From Lysobacter panacisoli (GTDB lineage Bacteria > Pseudomonadota > Gammaproteobacteria > Xanthomonadales > Xanthomonadaceae): a stretch of DNA of 64,000 bases. The translations under genes and the position numbers were made by a program. Each line of letters starts with the position of its first letter. Positions within the stretch are counted from its first letter, which is position 1. Positions 1 to 7,979 of this stretch are shown in pieces. Where the stretch lies: NCBI RefSeq assembly GCF_009765165.1, contig NZ_VLNU01000001.1:3664247-3728246 (forward strand), in the 5' to 3' direction. The notes under the pieces are model-generated. The model was not told the DNA's origin and searched no databases. It saw nothing but the letters and a program-made list of their open reading frames with translations.

Positions 1-1
1 C

Positions 2-622
2 GAGATGCGCGCACTCGCCGCGCCGCAGCGCCAGTTCGATGCGCAGGGCGTGACGATGCTGCAACAGGCCATCGGCATCCAGCCGATGCACCAGCGCGCG
101 CGCTGGTTCCTCGGCATCGCCCAGCGCCAGGCCAAGCAGCCCGCCGAAGCGGCGCGCACGTGGGAGCCATTGCTGGCCGTGGTCGACGTCGCGGCGGCCG
201 CGCCGCTGCGAGCGCAGATCGATGCCGCACGCGCAGAAGCCGGCCTGCCCCCGCTGCCCAAGCCGGACGCCGCGCCGACGTCCGGTGGCCTGAAGGTGAA
301 GGTCTCGCTGTCGCCCGCGCTGGCGTCGAAGATTCCGGCGAATGCGACCGTGTTCGTGATCGCCCGCCAACCGGGCGGTCCGCCGATGCCGGTCGCGGCC
401 GAGAAGCTCGCCGCGAAGGATTTCCCGCTCGAAGTCACGCTCGACGACAACGACAGTCCGATGCCGACGCTGAAGCTGTCCGAGCTCGATCGCGTGGAAG
501 TACTGGCGCGCGTCTCCGCGTCGGGCAACGCGATGCCGCAGGCCGGCGACCTGGAAGCCACCGCGAAGCCGTCCGGCAATACTGGTCGCGTCGAGCTGTT
601 GATCGACAGCGTTCGACCCTGA
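2..622 (+). CDS. ccmI: c-type cytochrome biogenesis protein CcmI, C-terminal part (5' end outside window)
   Basis: The reading frame is already open at the window edge, so only the last ~206 codons are seen. CcmI is part of the haem lyase system (CcmF/H/I) and presents apocytochrome c in the periplasm. Residues ~10-75 form the end of a TPR-like helical stretch (QPMHQRARWFLGIAQRQAKQ). The rest is the beta-rich C-terminal domain typical of CcmI: VKVSLSPALASKIPANATVFVIARQPGGPPMPVA, then LDRVEVLARVSASGNAMPQAGDLEA. It would close a ccm operon lying upstream. Followed by 132 bases without a gene before the metX start. Confidence 0.85.
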   Translation, partial: EMRALAAPQRQFDAQGVTMLQQAIGIQPMHQRARWFLGIAQRQAKQPAEAARTWEPLLAVVDVAAAAPLRAQIDAARAEAGLPPLPKPDAAPTSGGLKVKVSLSPALASKIPANATVFVIARQPGGPPMPVAAEKLAAKDFPLEVTLDDNDSPMPTLKLSELDRVEVLARVSASGNAMPQAGDLEATAKPSGNTGRVELLIDSVRP

Positions 623-742
623 GCGATCCGCCAACGCACACCGCGTCGGCGGCGCATCGCCTCATGCCATTCGCAAAAGGCGCATGGCACTCCGTCATCG
701 CATCGGCATCCGGCCACGCGTGCCCCGTTCCGCCCGGCCCGT

Positions 743-748
743 TAAGCT
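743..748 (+). promoter_or_regulatory. -10-like hexamer of metX (probably leaderless)
   Basis: TAAGCT ends 6 nt before the ATG at 755, and there is no Shine-Dalgarno sequence in between or just upstream. That spacing would place the transcription start at or next to the A of the start codon. No clear -35 box is seen. Confidence 0.4.
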
Positions 749-754
749 TGTCTC

Positions 755-1891
755 ATGACTGAATTCATTCCGCCCGGCACGCTCTGGTTCGACCTGCCCT
801 CGCCCTTCGCGATGAAACGCGGTGGCGCACTGCACGGGGCGCACGTGGCGTACGAGACCTGGGGCACGCTCAACGAAGCGCGCGACAACGCGATCCTGAT
901 CGTCACCGGCCTGTCGCCCGACGCGCACGCGGCCGCCAACGCCGGCAACCCGGAGCCGGGCTGGTGGGAGCCGATGCTCGGGCCCGGCAAGCCCATCGAC
1001 AGCGACCGCTGGTTCGTGATCTGCGTGAACTCGCTGGGCAGTTGCAAGGGTTCGACCGGGCCGGCGTCGATCGACCCGCGAACCGGCGAGCCATACCGCC
1101 TCGATTTCCCCGAGCTCTCGGTCGAAGACGGCGCGGACGCCTCGGCGCACCTCGTGCGCGGGCTCGGCATCGAGCGCCTCGCCTGCATCATCGGCAATTC
1201 GATGGGTGGCATGACCGCACTGGCGTTCCTGCTGCGGCATCCGGGACTGGCGCGCAACCACATCAACATTTCCGGCGCACCGAAAGCGCTGCCGTTCTCG
1301 ATCGCGATCCGCTCGTTGCAGCGCGAGGCGATCCGCCTGGATCCGAACTGGAACCACGGCCGCTACGACGACGCGACCTATCCCGAATCGGGCATGCGCA
1401 TGGCGCGCAAGCTGGGCGTGATCACCTATCGCTCCGCGCTGGAATGGGACGGCCGCTTCGGCCGCGTGCGACTGGACTCGGACCGCGGCGAAGACGAACC
1501 GTTCGGCCTGGAGTTCGAGGTCGAGAGCTACCTCGAAGGCCACGCGCGCCGCTTCGTGCGTCGTTTCGATCCCAACTGCTATCTCTACCTCAGCCGTTCG
1601 ATGGACTGGTTCGACATCGGCGAGTACTGCACCACGCGCGGCAACGGCGAAGCCGACACGCGCGCGGGCCTGGCCAGCATCCGCGTGGAAAAGGCGCTGG
1701 CGATCGGGGTGCACACCGACATCCTGTTCCCGCTGCAGCAGCAGGAGGAGATCGCCGAGGGTCTGCGCGCCGGCGGCGCGGACGCGCGGTTCCTGCCGCT
1801 GCCTTCGCCGCAGGGCCACGACGCCTTCCTGGTGGACATCGCCCGGTTCGGACCGGCGGTCGCGGATTTCCTGAACACGCTGCGGACGTAA
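755..1891 (+). CDS. metX: MetX-family O-acyltransferase (homoserine O-acyltransferase or serine O-succinyltransferase)
   Basis: 378-aa alpha/beta hydrolase that moves an acyl group from CoA to the hydroxyl of homoserine or serine, activating it for sulfur assimilation. The nucleophile motif GNSMGG places Ser149; the rest of the triad is Asp322 (HTDILFPL) and His355 (QGHDAF). The oxyanion region NSLGSCKGSTGPAS is intact. Full family length. In Xanthomonadales some MetX homologues are known to act as serine O-succinyltransferases in cysteine synthesis; the adjacent cysteine dioxygenase makes that reading attractive, but substrate choice cannot be read from the motifs alone. The start has no Shine-Dalgarno and sits 6 nt after a -10-like box. 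Confidence 0.9.
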   Translation: MTEFIPPGTLWFDLPSPFAMKRGGALHGAHVAYETWGTLNEARDNAILIVTGLSPDAHAAANAGNPEPGWWEPMLGPGKPIDSDRWFVICVNSLGSCKGSTGPASIDPRTGEPYRLDFPELSVEDGADASAHLVRGLGIERLACIIGNSMGGMTALAFLLRHPGLARNHINISGAPKALPFSIAIRSLQREAIRLDPNWNHGRYDDATYPESGMRMARKLGVITYRSALEWDGRFGRVRLDSDRGEDEPFGLEFEVESYLEGHARRFVRRFDPNCYLYLSRSMDWFDIGEYCTTRGNGEADTRAGLASIRVEKALAIGVHTDILFPLQQQEEIAEGLRAGGADARFLPLPSPQGHDAFLVDIARFGPAVADFLNTLRT

Positions 1892-1962
1892 CGCTGGCGT
1901 ACGATTCGTGGCGTACGGTCACGGATTGGTGCGTCGCAAGAAGCCGCATCGGAACGGCACGG

Positions 1963-1968
1963 TAGAAT
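1963..1968 (+). promoter_or_regulatory. -10-like hexamer of the cysteine dioxygenase gene (probably leaderless)
   Basis: TAGAAT is followed by 7 nt and then the ATG at 1976. No Shine-Dalgarno is present, so translation most likely starts at the 5' end of the mRNA. Confidence 0.45.
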
Positions 1969-1975
1969 CGCCGGC

Positions 1976-2572
1976 ATGACTGCCAACGACGCAATGCCCG
2001 ACCTGGATTTTCCCGGCCACGACAAACTGGTCGCCGCGATCGACGCCGCCGTCGGCGCGGGCGACGAACACGCCGTGACCGCAGCGCTGCGCAGCACGCT
2101 GTGCGGCATGATCCGCGACCGCGACGTGCAGCTGCCCTCATGCGTGCACGATCCGATCGACGATCACTACGCCCGCCGCGAGCTCTATCGCAGCCCGCGC
2201 CTTGGCTATAGCGTGGTCGCGATGACGTGGGGCCCAGGCCAGGGCACACCGGTGCACGACCACTGCGGCCTGTGGTGCGTGGAAGGTGTGTGGGACGGCG
2301 AACTGGAGATCACCCAGTACGAACTGCTCGAACGCGATGGCGAGCGTTTCCGCTTCCGCGCCGCCGGCGGCATGCACGCCGGTCCCGGCAGTGCCGGCAG
2401 CCTGATCCCGCCGCACGAGTACCACACCATCCGCAACGCCAGCCGCGACGCCGTCGCCGTGTCGCTGCACATCTACAAGGCGCCGATGGAAGCGTGTTCG
2501 ATGTTCGTACCCAACGAGGGCGAATGGTTCGCGCGCGTGTCCAAGGAACTCAAGACCGACGCCGCGGCCTGA
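1976..2572 (+). CDS. Cysteine dioxygenase family protein
   Basis: 198-aa cupin that oxidises cysteine to cysteine sulfinate with O2 and a mononuclear non-haem iron. The first cupin motif PVHDHCGLWCVEG supplies His94 and His96, and the second (PPHEYHTIRNAS) supplies His150 (or His147). Cys97 and the C-terminal SLHIYKAP strand also fit bacterial cysteine dioxygenases. It lies 84 nt after the MetX-type gene on the same strand but has its own -10-like box, so it is probably transcribed separately. Bacterial family members may instead act on 3-mercaptopropionate; the motifs do not settle this. Confidence 0.9.
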   Translation: MTANDAMPDLDFPGHDKLVAAIDAAVGAGDEHAVTAALRSTLCGMIRDRDVQLPSCVHDPIDDHYARRELYRSPRLGYSVVAMTWGPGQGTPVHDHCGLWCVEGVWDGELEITQYELLERDGERFRFRAAGGMHAGPGSAGSLIPPHEYHTIRNASRDAVAVSLHIYKAPMEACSMFVPNEGEWFARVSKELKTDAAA

Positions 2573-2649
2573 TCGAAACTGACCTTCGGCACCTTGGCGT
2601 CGCCATCGGCGCCGATTAGGGTGGGCGCTTCCCGCACGGAGCGCCGCCC

Positions 2650-3102
2650 ATGATGACCGACTTCCTGCTCGCATCCCTGCACCATTTGCTGGTGTTCGGG
2701 CTGGTGTCGATGCTCGTCGCCGAATCGGTCCTGCTGCGCGGCACCGTCGACCACGCCGTACTCAAGCGCCTGGCCGGCATCGACGCCGGTTACGGCATGA
2801 CCGCGATGGCGCTGATCGCCGCCGGCATCTGCCGCATCGTCTTCGGCATCAAGGGCTACGACTTCTACCTGCACAACCCGTGGTTCCACGCCAAGATCGG
2901 CGCGTTCGTGCTGGTGGGCCTGCTCTCGATCCTGCCGACGGTGCGCTTCCTGCGCTGGCGCAAGGCACTCGCCGCCAACCCCGCCTACCTGCCCGACGCG
3001 GCGGAAGTGGCGAAGCTTCGCGGCATCGTGCGGTTCGAACTGATCCTCGTCGCCGCCATCTTCGTACTGGCCGCGGCGATGGCCCGCCACGGCGGCCTCT
3101 GA
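2650..3102 (+). CDS. DUF2214 family membrane protein
   Basis: 150-aa integral membrane protein with four hydrophobic segments (about residues 8-26, 48-65, 81-98 and 127-145). The conserved pattern of the family is visible: FGLVSMLVAESVLLRG, then GKGYDFY-like GIKGYDFYLHNPWFHAKIGAF and LLSILPTVRFLRWRK. The function of DUF2214 is unknown. A GGAG lies 8 nt before the ATG. It is the last core gene before tRNA-Leu. Confidence 0.8.
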   Translation: MMTDFLLASLHHLLVFGLVSMLVAESVLLRGTVDHAVLKRLAGIDAGYGMTAMALIAAGICRIVFGIKGYDFYLHNPWFHAKIGAFVLVGLLSILPTVRFLRWRKALAANPAYLPDAAEVAKLRGIVRFELILVAAIFVLAAAMARHGGL

Positions 3103-3125
3103 GCCAAAGCCCCCGCGCGGTCGGC

Positions 3126-3131
3126 TATACT
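3126..3131 (+). promoter_or_regulatory. -10 box of the tRNA-Leu gene
   Basis: TATACT in the context GGCTATACTGCG ends 10 nt before the first base of the mature tRNA. The same GGCTATA/GGCTATG context precedes the genes at 37969 and 39881. No strong -35 box is visible. Confidence 0.45.
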
Positions 3132-3141
3132 GCGCGCCCGC

Positions 3142-3228
3142 GCCGGAATGGCGGAATCGGTAGACGCAGCGGACTCAAAATCCGCCGCCCTTAAAAGCGT
3201 GTGGGTTCGAGTCCCACTTCCGGCACCA
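3142..3228 (+). tRNA. tRNA-Leu (anticodon CAA)
   Basis: 87-nt class II tRNA including the encoded CCA. The acceptor stem GCCGGAA pairs with TTCCGGC. The anticodon stem GCGGA/TCCGC encloses the loop CTCAAAA, giving anticodon CAA at its centre. A long variable arm and the T arm GTGGGTTCGAGTCCCAC follow. Its 3' end is the attachment site of the adjoining integrative element, which keeps the tRNA intact. Confidence 0.96.
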
Positions 3229-3229
3229 G
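3210..3229 (+). repeat. attL-side core: 3' end of tRNA-Leu
   Basis: AGTCCCACTTCCGGCACCAG spans part of the T arm, the acceptor strand and CCA. It recurs at 17587-17605 with a single G missing. Confidence 0.85.
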
Positions 3230-3271
3230 CGTAGGATTTCAGGAAGTCCAGAGAAGTCCGAGAAAGGCATC

Positions 3272-3297
3272 AAAACCCCGCGGAAGCGGGGTTTTTT
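3272..3297 (+). terminator. Rho-independent terminator just inside the element
   Basis: AACCCCGC / GCGGGG hairpin with a GGAA loop, followed by TTTTTT. It lies 44 nt after the tRNA and would end tRNA-Leu transcription before the integrase region. Confidence 0.85.
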
Positions 3298-3343
3298 GTT
3301 GCTGTAACGTCCAGGGTCGTCCGCTAGAATCCAGATCACGGAA

Positions 3344-3431
3344 GGGGCAAATACTGGGGCAAACGGGGCAACCATTGGTGTTGTGCCCAATTTGGGGGCA
3401 AGCAACTTGCCCCCTCGCTACAGCTTGCCCC
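3344..3431. repeat. Iterated GGGGCAA motifs upstream of the integrase (likely arm-type sites)
   Basis: GGGGCAA occurs at 3344, 3356, 3365 and 3395 on the + strand and, inverted, at 3407 and 3425. The first two are 12 nt apart start to start; 3395-3413 forms a palindrome around AGCAAC. The right end of the element carries two copies with the same 12-nt spacing (17510 and 17522). Such end-specific iterons next to a tyrosine integrase are best read as integrase arm or excisionase binding sites; binding is inferred. Confidence 0.55.
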
Positions 3432-3456
3432 CTGGCATTGAACTGAAGGGGCGGCA

Positions 3457-4680
3457 ATGGCGGGCAGAACGGCAAAGCTGACGGCGCTAGCAATCAAACA
3501 CGCGAAGCCTGGAAAGCTGTTTGACGGCGGCGGCCTCTACGTGGAGACCAAGGAGACCAAGACCGGACTGTCCCGTCGCTGGTATCTGAAGTACACCCGC
3601 CCCGATGGCCGGGAAAACCGCCTCTCATTTGGCCCTTGGCCGGAGGTGGGCATCCCCGAAGCCCGAGAACAGACTGAGAACGCACGCGCGCTGCTTCGCA
3701 GAGGCGTAGACCCCGCGGCAGCCAACTCCGATAGGCGAGAAGCAGCCAAGCGTGAGGCCGGATCGCCCTTTCCGAATGTGGCCGCCGCGTGGCTGGAATG
3801 GATGCGGCCGAGCTGGGCAGTTGAAACACATCGCAAAGCGGCCTACGTGGTTGCTGCCTACTTGGGCCCTGCCCTATGCCGCCAATCGATTACCACCCTG
3901 ACCACAAAACAGGCCGCAGACGCACTGATGTGCATTCCGCCATCGCTGGCGGCCAAGGCGCGCGGTTACCTGGTGAACATCGTCCGCTATGCCATCCGGG
4001 AGGGCCTGCGCGATGAAGGACGCTTGTTGGATTTGAATGGTGCGTTGCCCAAGACAGTGAAGGGGCATATCCCCGCTGCTGTTGATCTGGCCGACGTGCG
4101 CAAGGTGGCGACCGCGGTTGAGAGCTACCCGATTCCTGTCACTCGCGGAGCATTGAGGTTGGCGATGCTAACCGCCCAGCGCCCCGGCAACGTGGTGACC
4201 ATGGAATGGAGTGAAGTTGACCTCGATTCCGCGGAATGGTCGATCCCAGCGGAAAAGATGAAAACGCGGCACGCACATATCGTCCCGCTGTCATCGCAGG
4301 CGCTGGAAACCCTGCGCGGAATGCTCGCCTACACCGAAGGCGCACGCTACGTATTCCCGCCACTGGCGAGGCAAACCACCCCGCACCTGCACCGCGACGC
4401 GCTCAGTTCTGCCCTGCGCCGGATGGGCTTTCAGGGCAAGCACGCCACACATGGCTTCCGGGGCATGTTTCGTACCGTGGCACGAGAACGCCTGAACATT
4501 CCATCGGATGTATTGGAAGCACAGCTAGCGCATGCCAAGAAGGATGAGATCCAGAAGGCCTACGATCGCACTGCATTTGTGGGTGAGCGAAAGGATGCAG
4601 TGCAGCGATGGGCGGACTATCTCGACGATCTGCGAGCTGGCTCTGCGAACGTCGTAATCATGAAACGTCGAAGCGCATAG
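3457..4680 (+). CDS. Tyrosine-type site-specific integrase, P4/DUF4102 type
   Basis: 407-aa integrase that recombines the element with the tRNA-Leu 3' end. The N-terminal ~100 residues are the DUF4102 arm-binding domain (LTALAIKHAKPGKLFDGGGLYVET, LSFGPWPEVGIPEAREQ). A core-binding helical domain follows, then the catalytic domain with Arg242 (AQRPGN), His332 and Arg335 (HGFRGMFRT), His359 (LAHAKKDEIQ) and the nucleophile Tyr369. The full catalytic set is present, so the enzyme should be active. It reads away from the tRNA and is preceded by the GGGGCAA iterons. Its stop is 3 nt before the next gene. Confidence 0.95.
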   Translation: MAGRTAKLTALAIKHAKPGKLFDGGGLYVETKETKTGLSRRWYLKYTRPDGRENRLSFGPWPEVGIPEAREQTENARALLRRGVDPAAANSDRREAAKREAGSPFPNVAAAWLEWMRPSWAVETHRKAAYVVAAYLGPALCRQSITTLTTKQAADALMCIPPSLAAKARGYLVNIVRYAIREGLRDEGRLLDLNGALPKTVKGHIPAAVDLADVRKVATAVESYPIPVTRGALRLAMLTAQRPGNVVTMEWSEVDLDSAEWSIPAEKMKTRHAHIVPLSSQALETLRGMLAYTEGARYVFPPLARQTTPHLHRDALSSALRRMGFQGKHATHGFRGMFRTVARERLNIPSDVLEAQLAHAKKDEIQKAYDRTAFVGERKDAVQRWADYLDDLRAGSANVVIMKRRSA

Positions 4681-4683
4681 TCA

Positions 4684-5271
4684 ATGAACAAGAAGAACGT
4701 GAGCCAGGATCTTGTCGAAGGCTTCCGCCGGGAGTTGGTCGCCAAAGCGCAAGAATTGGAGATGACCAAGAGCTCGCTGGACCATCCCGCATTCGATAAG
4801 CCCGAGAACAATGCGCTGGCCGATCTTGAGCATGCATGGCGCGCCATTGCCAGTGGCGCGGGCGCCCCCATGCTGCCGTTCTTTGCGGAGGTCCGGAATT
4901 GGCATCCCGACAACTACGGAGAGCCTTTAGGCGCGTTGACTCTCTACGTTAACCAAGGCCATTACCCGCCACCGGAACTGCTGCTTGCAGTTGCACACAT
5001 GTATCAGGCCTACATGGATGGTGAAGGCAAGCTAACCATGGAAGAGTGCTTCTTCGGCAATGAAAAAACCAAGGCCGGGAACCATGCGGCGCGCCAAGCC
5101 AAGCATCTCCAGGAACTTCTTTGGACCGTTGAGGTTGCAGTGCACGGCGGGGACGCCGATAAAGATGCAGAGGTCGCAGAGATGATCGTCGCACGCGATA
5201 AGCTACACATGGGAGCTGAATCCGTCCTGCGAGCCGTACGCAATCATTCGAAGAAGGTCAAGGAAGAATAG
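4684..5271 (+). CDS. Unknown protein coupled to the integrase
   Basis: 195 aa, no family recognised. Mostly helical, soluble, without signal peptide or membrane segment. The first 60 residues are charged and helix-rich (VEGFRRELVAKAQELEMTKSSL); the middle has an aromatic/proline segment (RNWHPDNYGEPLGALTLYVNQGHYPPPELLLAVAHMYQAYM); the C-terminus is basic (RNHSKKVKEE). It starts 3 nt after the integrase stop, so it is likely co-translated with it. Its place beside int suggests a role in element maintenance or regulation, but nothing in the sequence proves this. Confidence 0.75.
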   Translation: MNKKNVSQDLVEGFRRELVAKAQELEMTKSSLDHPAFDKPENNALADLEHAWRAIASGAGAPMLPFFAEVRNWHPDNYGEPLGALTLYVNQGHYPPPELLLAVAHMYQAYMDGEGKLTMEECFFGNEKTKAGNHAARQAKHLQELLWTVEVAVHGGDADKDAEVAEMIVARDKLHMGAESVLRAVRNHSKKVKEE

Positions 5272-5362
5272 GTGGGGGGATTCTTCCTAGCTTAGGCGGG
5301 CGTTGTGTTGAGAATTCATTGTCCTAAGCCGCCCATCCCGGTGCGGTTATGGACGAAGAACC

Positions 5363-5602
5363 TTGAATCAGACACACCCGCTCCCCCTGCCCGAAACGGG
5401 CTACTTGCGCCTTCATCAGATCATCGGCCGGCCGGCCCACAAGGATCGGCCCGCGACCCCGGCAATCATCCCCGTTAGCAAATCCACTTGGTGGGCGGGC
5501 GTTCGTACGGGCCGCTACCCCAAGCCGGTAAAGATTGGCGAACGCGCAACCGCCTGGCGCGCTGAGGCAGTCCGCGCGCTTATCTTGGAGGCATCCGTAT
5601 GA
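5363..5602 (+). CDS. AlpA-like helix-turn-helix regulator / excisionase
   Basis: 79-aa small DNA-binding protein. The pattern GYLRLHQIIG...IIPVSKSTWWAGVRTGRYPKPVKIGERATAWRAEAVRALIL matches the AlpA/MerR-like winged helix used by P4-type elements to switch on integrase or act as excisionase. The only workable start is TTG at 5363; an upstream ATG at 5349 is out of frame and stops after five codons. GAAGAA precedes the TTG. The end overlaps the next start (ATGA), placing it first in the replication operon. Confidence 0.8.
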   Translation: MNQTHPLPLPETGYLRLHQIIGRPAHKDRPATPAIIPVSKSTWWAGVRTGRYPKPVKIGERATAWRAEAVRALILEASV

Positions 5603-6000
5603 GGCCGACGGAGCTCCTGAAATCGCGAATCCTGGAGCCTAGCCAGGGCACGATGGAGCAAGGAACACTGACGCCTCGCAGCAACGTTGCGCGCGGGCGG
5701 CCCAGGTTGGAACGGGCGCAACTGCCCCCCAACTGGCACTACATGCTGCCGGAGTCCAAGGGCTATTTTGGCCCTCGCGTCGTCGACCTGGGCAAGCCGA
5801 ATAACGTTGGCTGGGCCCAAGGGAAGTGTCCTTTCCATGAAGATCCGGCGGCTGCGTTCCGCGTGAACGTCAAGTCGGATCAACCGCTGTGGCATTGCTT
5901 CGGCGGCTGCGGTGGGGGAACGATGGTCGACTTCCATAGGCGCCTGTACGGGCTGACCTTCGAGGAAGCGGTAGCCGAACTGTTGCAGGGGGTCGCATGA
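5599..6000 (+). CDS. CHC2-type zinc-finger protein (primase zinc-binding domain)
   Basis: 133 aa. The DnaG-like zinc finger is complete: Cys77 and His80 (GKCPFHEDP), Cys100 and Cys104 (WHCFGGCGGG), followed by the usual MVDFHRRLYGLTFEEAV helix. The first ~40 residues are basic and probably disordered. There is no TOPRIM or polymerase domain, so it would bind single-stranded template or origin DNA but could not polymerise a primer alone. It overlaps the genes on both sides by ATGA, so stoichiometric production with the ATPase downstream is expected. Confidence 0.8.
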   Translation: MRPTELLKSRILEPSQGTMEQGTLTPRSNVARGRPRLERAQLPPNWHYMLPESKGYFGPRVVDLGKPNNVGWAQGKCPFHEDPAAAFRVNVKSDQPLWHCFGGCGGGTMVDFHRRLYGLTFEEAVAELLQGVA

Positions 6001-6479
6001 ACGCCTCCCTCCACGCCACTGATGCCACCGCCGCCCCCTTGCTGCAAAGGCTTGAAGGCGTCCAAAAGTCCGGTACTGGCTGGCGTGCCCGTTGTCCCGC
6101 CTGCGGTGGAGCATCTCGTAAGGTCAGCGTCTGCCAGGCGGACGGCCGCGTGTTGGTGCATTGCTTTGGGTGTAACGACGCAAATGCCGTGCTGGCAGCA
6201 GTTGGCCTGAACTGGGCGAACCTCCAGCCGCCGCGCCATTGGCCTCAGACCCAGGAAGAGCGCCGCCGCGCACGGCGTTCAATCTGCGAGGCTGGTTGGT
6301 CGACCGCCCTGTCAACGTTGGCGTTGGAAGCCGCTGTGGTGCTGATTGCGGCCCGGCAACTTTCTCACTGGCAGCCGCTGAACGAAGCAGACGACACGCG
6401 CCTGTCCCAGGCGGTTGAGCGCATCGATAGCGCGGCCGCTGCATTGACGGAGCCCCGCTTCTGGAGGCCGGCTGCATGA
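5997..6479 (+). CDS. Second zinc-ribbon protein of the replication module
   Basis: 160 aa. A four-cysteine finger is formed by Cys33 and Cys36 (ARCPACGG) and Cys56 and Cys59 (VHCFGCND), followed by ANAVLAAVGL, as in primase-type zinc domains. The C-terminal ~90 residues are helical and carry no known catalytic motif. It overlaps both neighbours by ATGA. Together with the preceding CHC2 protein it looks like the zinc-binding part of a primase split over two genes, though two independent DNA-binding factors are equally possible. Confidence 0.72.
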   Translation: MNASLHATDATAAPLLQRLEGVQKSGTGWRARCPACGGASRKVSVCQADGRVLVHCFGCNDANAVLAAVGLNWANLQPPRHWPQTQEERRRARRSICEAGWSTALSTLALEAAVVLIAARQLSHWQPLNEADDTRLSQAVERIDSAAAALTEPRFWRPAA

Positions 6480-7654
6480 CCGCGCTTACCCTGGAACAAC
6501 GGGCCTGGCAGCATTTGGATCCCTCAACGGACGATGACTTGCCGCGTGCAGAATTGCTGCGGGGCGACGCCGTCACGCCCGAATCCGTCGACTGGCTTTG
6601 GGAGGGGTGGCTGGCCGCTGGCAAGCTGCACATCCTCGGCGGGCAGCCGGGTACGGGAAAGACAACCATTGCCCTGGCGCTCGCAGCCTCCATCACGACC
6701 GGTGGGGGATGGCCGGACGGAAAGCGGGCCGAGCTCGGAACTGTTGTTGTTTGGTCGGGCGAAGATGACCCGGCAGACACGCTGGCCCCGCGCCTGCGGG
6801 CCGCGGGGACGGACATGCAGCGCGTCCATTTTGTGCAAGGGGTACGGGAAGGTCTTGACCACCGCCCGTTCAACCCATCGCAAGACGTTGGCGCTCTTCG
6901 GACGGCCCTCGCCGAGTTGTCCGACGTACGTCTGCTTATTGTTGACCCTATCGTGTCTGCGGTGTCGGGCGACTCACACAAGAATGCCGAGGTGCGTCGC
7001 GGGCTTCAGCCCCTCGTTGATCTTGCGAGGGAGCATCGCTGCGCACTGCTTGGAATCACGCACTTCACCAAGGGCACGTCAGGGCGTGAGCCGGTCGAGC
7101 GCATTACCGGATCACTGGCCTTCGGCGCGTTGGCGCGCCTCGTCCTCGTTACCGCCAAGGGGGAGGCCGGCAATGGAGAACCGGCAAGGCGCTTTCTTGC
7201 CCGCGCCAAGTCGAACATTGGCCCGGACGGCGGCGGCTTCATCTACGACCTGAGCCAGGGGGAGCTGCCCGACTTCCCCGGCGTCATGGCGTCCTCGGTG
7301 CTCTGGGGCTCCGCCTTGGAGGGGTCGGCCCGCGAACTGCTCGCCGGTGCCGAGCAACAGGAGGACGACCCGACGGGCGACGCCGCCGGCTTCCTGCACG
7401 AGTTGTTGCGCTACGGGCCGCGCCCGGCCAAGGGAATCTTCGCCGAGGCCGGAAGCGCGGGGTTCTCGAAAGATGTCATGCACCGTGCGAAACGGAAAAT
7501 TGGTGCTGTGGCATTGAAGCAAGGCATGGAAGGCGGCTGGGCTTGGCGCCTGCCCACAAGCGAAGGTAGCGAAGGTGGCACACAGAATCGCTCACGTTCT
7601 TCGCGACCTTCTGGAACTGGATTGCTGCCTTCGATGGATGATGGTCCCTTCTAG
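6476..7654 (+). CDS. RecA-like AAA ATPase, RepA-type replicative helicase
   Basis: 392 aa. Walker A is GGQPGTGKTT (Lys62) and Walker B is RLLIVDPI (Asp157); a GITHFTKG segment and GSLAFGALARLVL follow, as in hexameric RSF1010 RepA-like helicases (AAA_25). It should unwind DNA during replication of the excised element. The C-terminal ~100 residues look like a winged helix that may contact the zinc-finger partners. It is the last gene of the AlpA-CHC2-Zn-ATPase operon and is followed by a terminator-like hairpin. No origin iterons are seen beside it. Confidence 0.85.
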   Translation: MTALTLEQRAWQHLDPSTDDDLPRAELLRGDAVTPESVDWLWEGWLAAGKLHILGGQPGTGKTTIALALAASITTGGGWPDGKRAELGTVVVWSGEDDPADTLAPRLRAAGTDMQRVHFVQGVREGLDHRPFNPSQDVGALRTALAELSDVRLLIVDPIVSAVSGDSHKNAEVRRGLQPLVDLAREHRCALLGITHFTKGTSGREPVERITGSLAFGALARLVLVTAKGEAGNGEPARRFLARAKSNIGPDGGGFIYDLSQGELPDFPGVMASSVLWGSALEGSARELLAGAEQQEDDPTGDAAGFLHELLRYGPRPAKGIFAEAGSAGFSKDVMHRAKRKIGAVALKQGMEGGWAWRLPTSEGSEGGTQNRSRSSRPSGTGLLPSMDDGPF

Positions 7655-7979
7655 ATCGACCGTGTGCAGCCGGGTTCGGATCGGACGTGACCCGCCGTGA
7701 AGCGGCGGGTCCTTCCGTGAGCCCGGCCCATGCGGCGTCCCCGACACCGCCATGATTGCAGTGTGCGTGGAGTTGAAAATCAGACTTTATGTTTCTGTAC
7801 CAGCAAGTACAGCAAACAGAAGCGCAGATTGTCACGAGCAGCGCGACTCGGCCTCCCCTGGCCTTGGCCTGCTAGGGCTTGATAGGGTGTATCGAGACGG
7901 TGGTGGACGATTGGGCCGACCACATGGGCTTCGAAGCCGGCTGCTAGCGAAGACGGCCCGCCTTACCGGGAGACAAGGC
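7655..7979. other. 325-base spacer between replication module and cargo
   Basis: An open frame runs through it (from 7752) but its peptide has no protein-like composition and resembles nothing known. Apart from the hairpin at 7689-7712, no site is recognised. The promoter for the rightward cargo genes presumably lies here. Confidence 0.4.
7689..7712 (+). terminator. Hairpin after the replication ATPase gene
   Basis: GACCCGCCG / CGGCGGGTC stem with a short TGAAG loop, followed by CTTCC rather than a clear T run. Position suggests termination or mRNA protection. Confidence 0.4.

Noticed and set aside
3201..3446. Open frame between tRNA and integrase
   Set aside because: It overlaps the tRNA 3' end, a terminator and the iterons and has no domain.
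7752..7979. N-terminal extension of the MazG-like frame
   Set aside because: The family's N-terminus begins at TTG 7980, which also has a ribosome site; the extension has no recognisable content.
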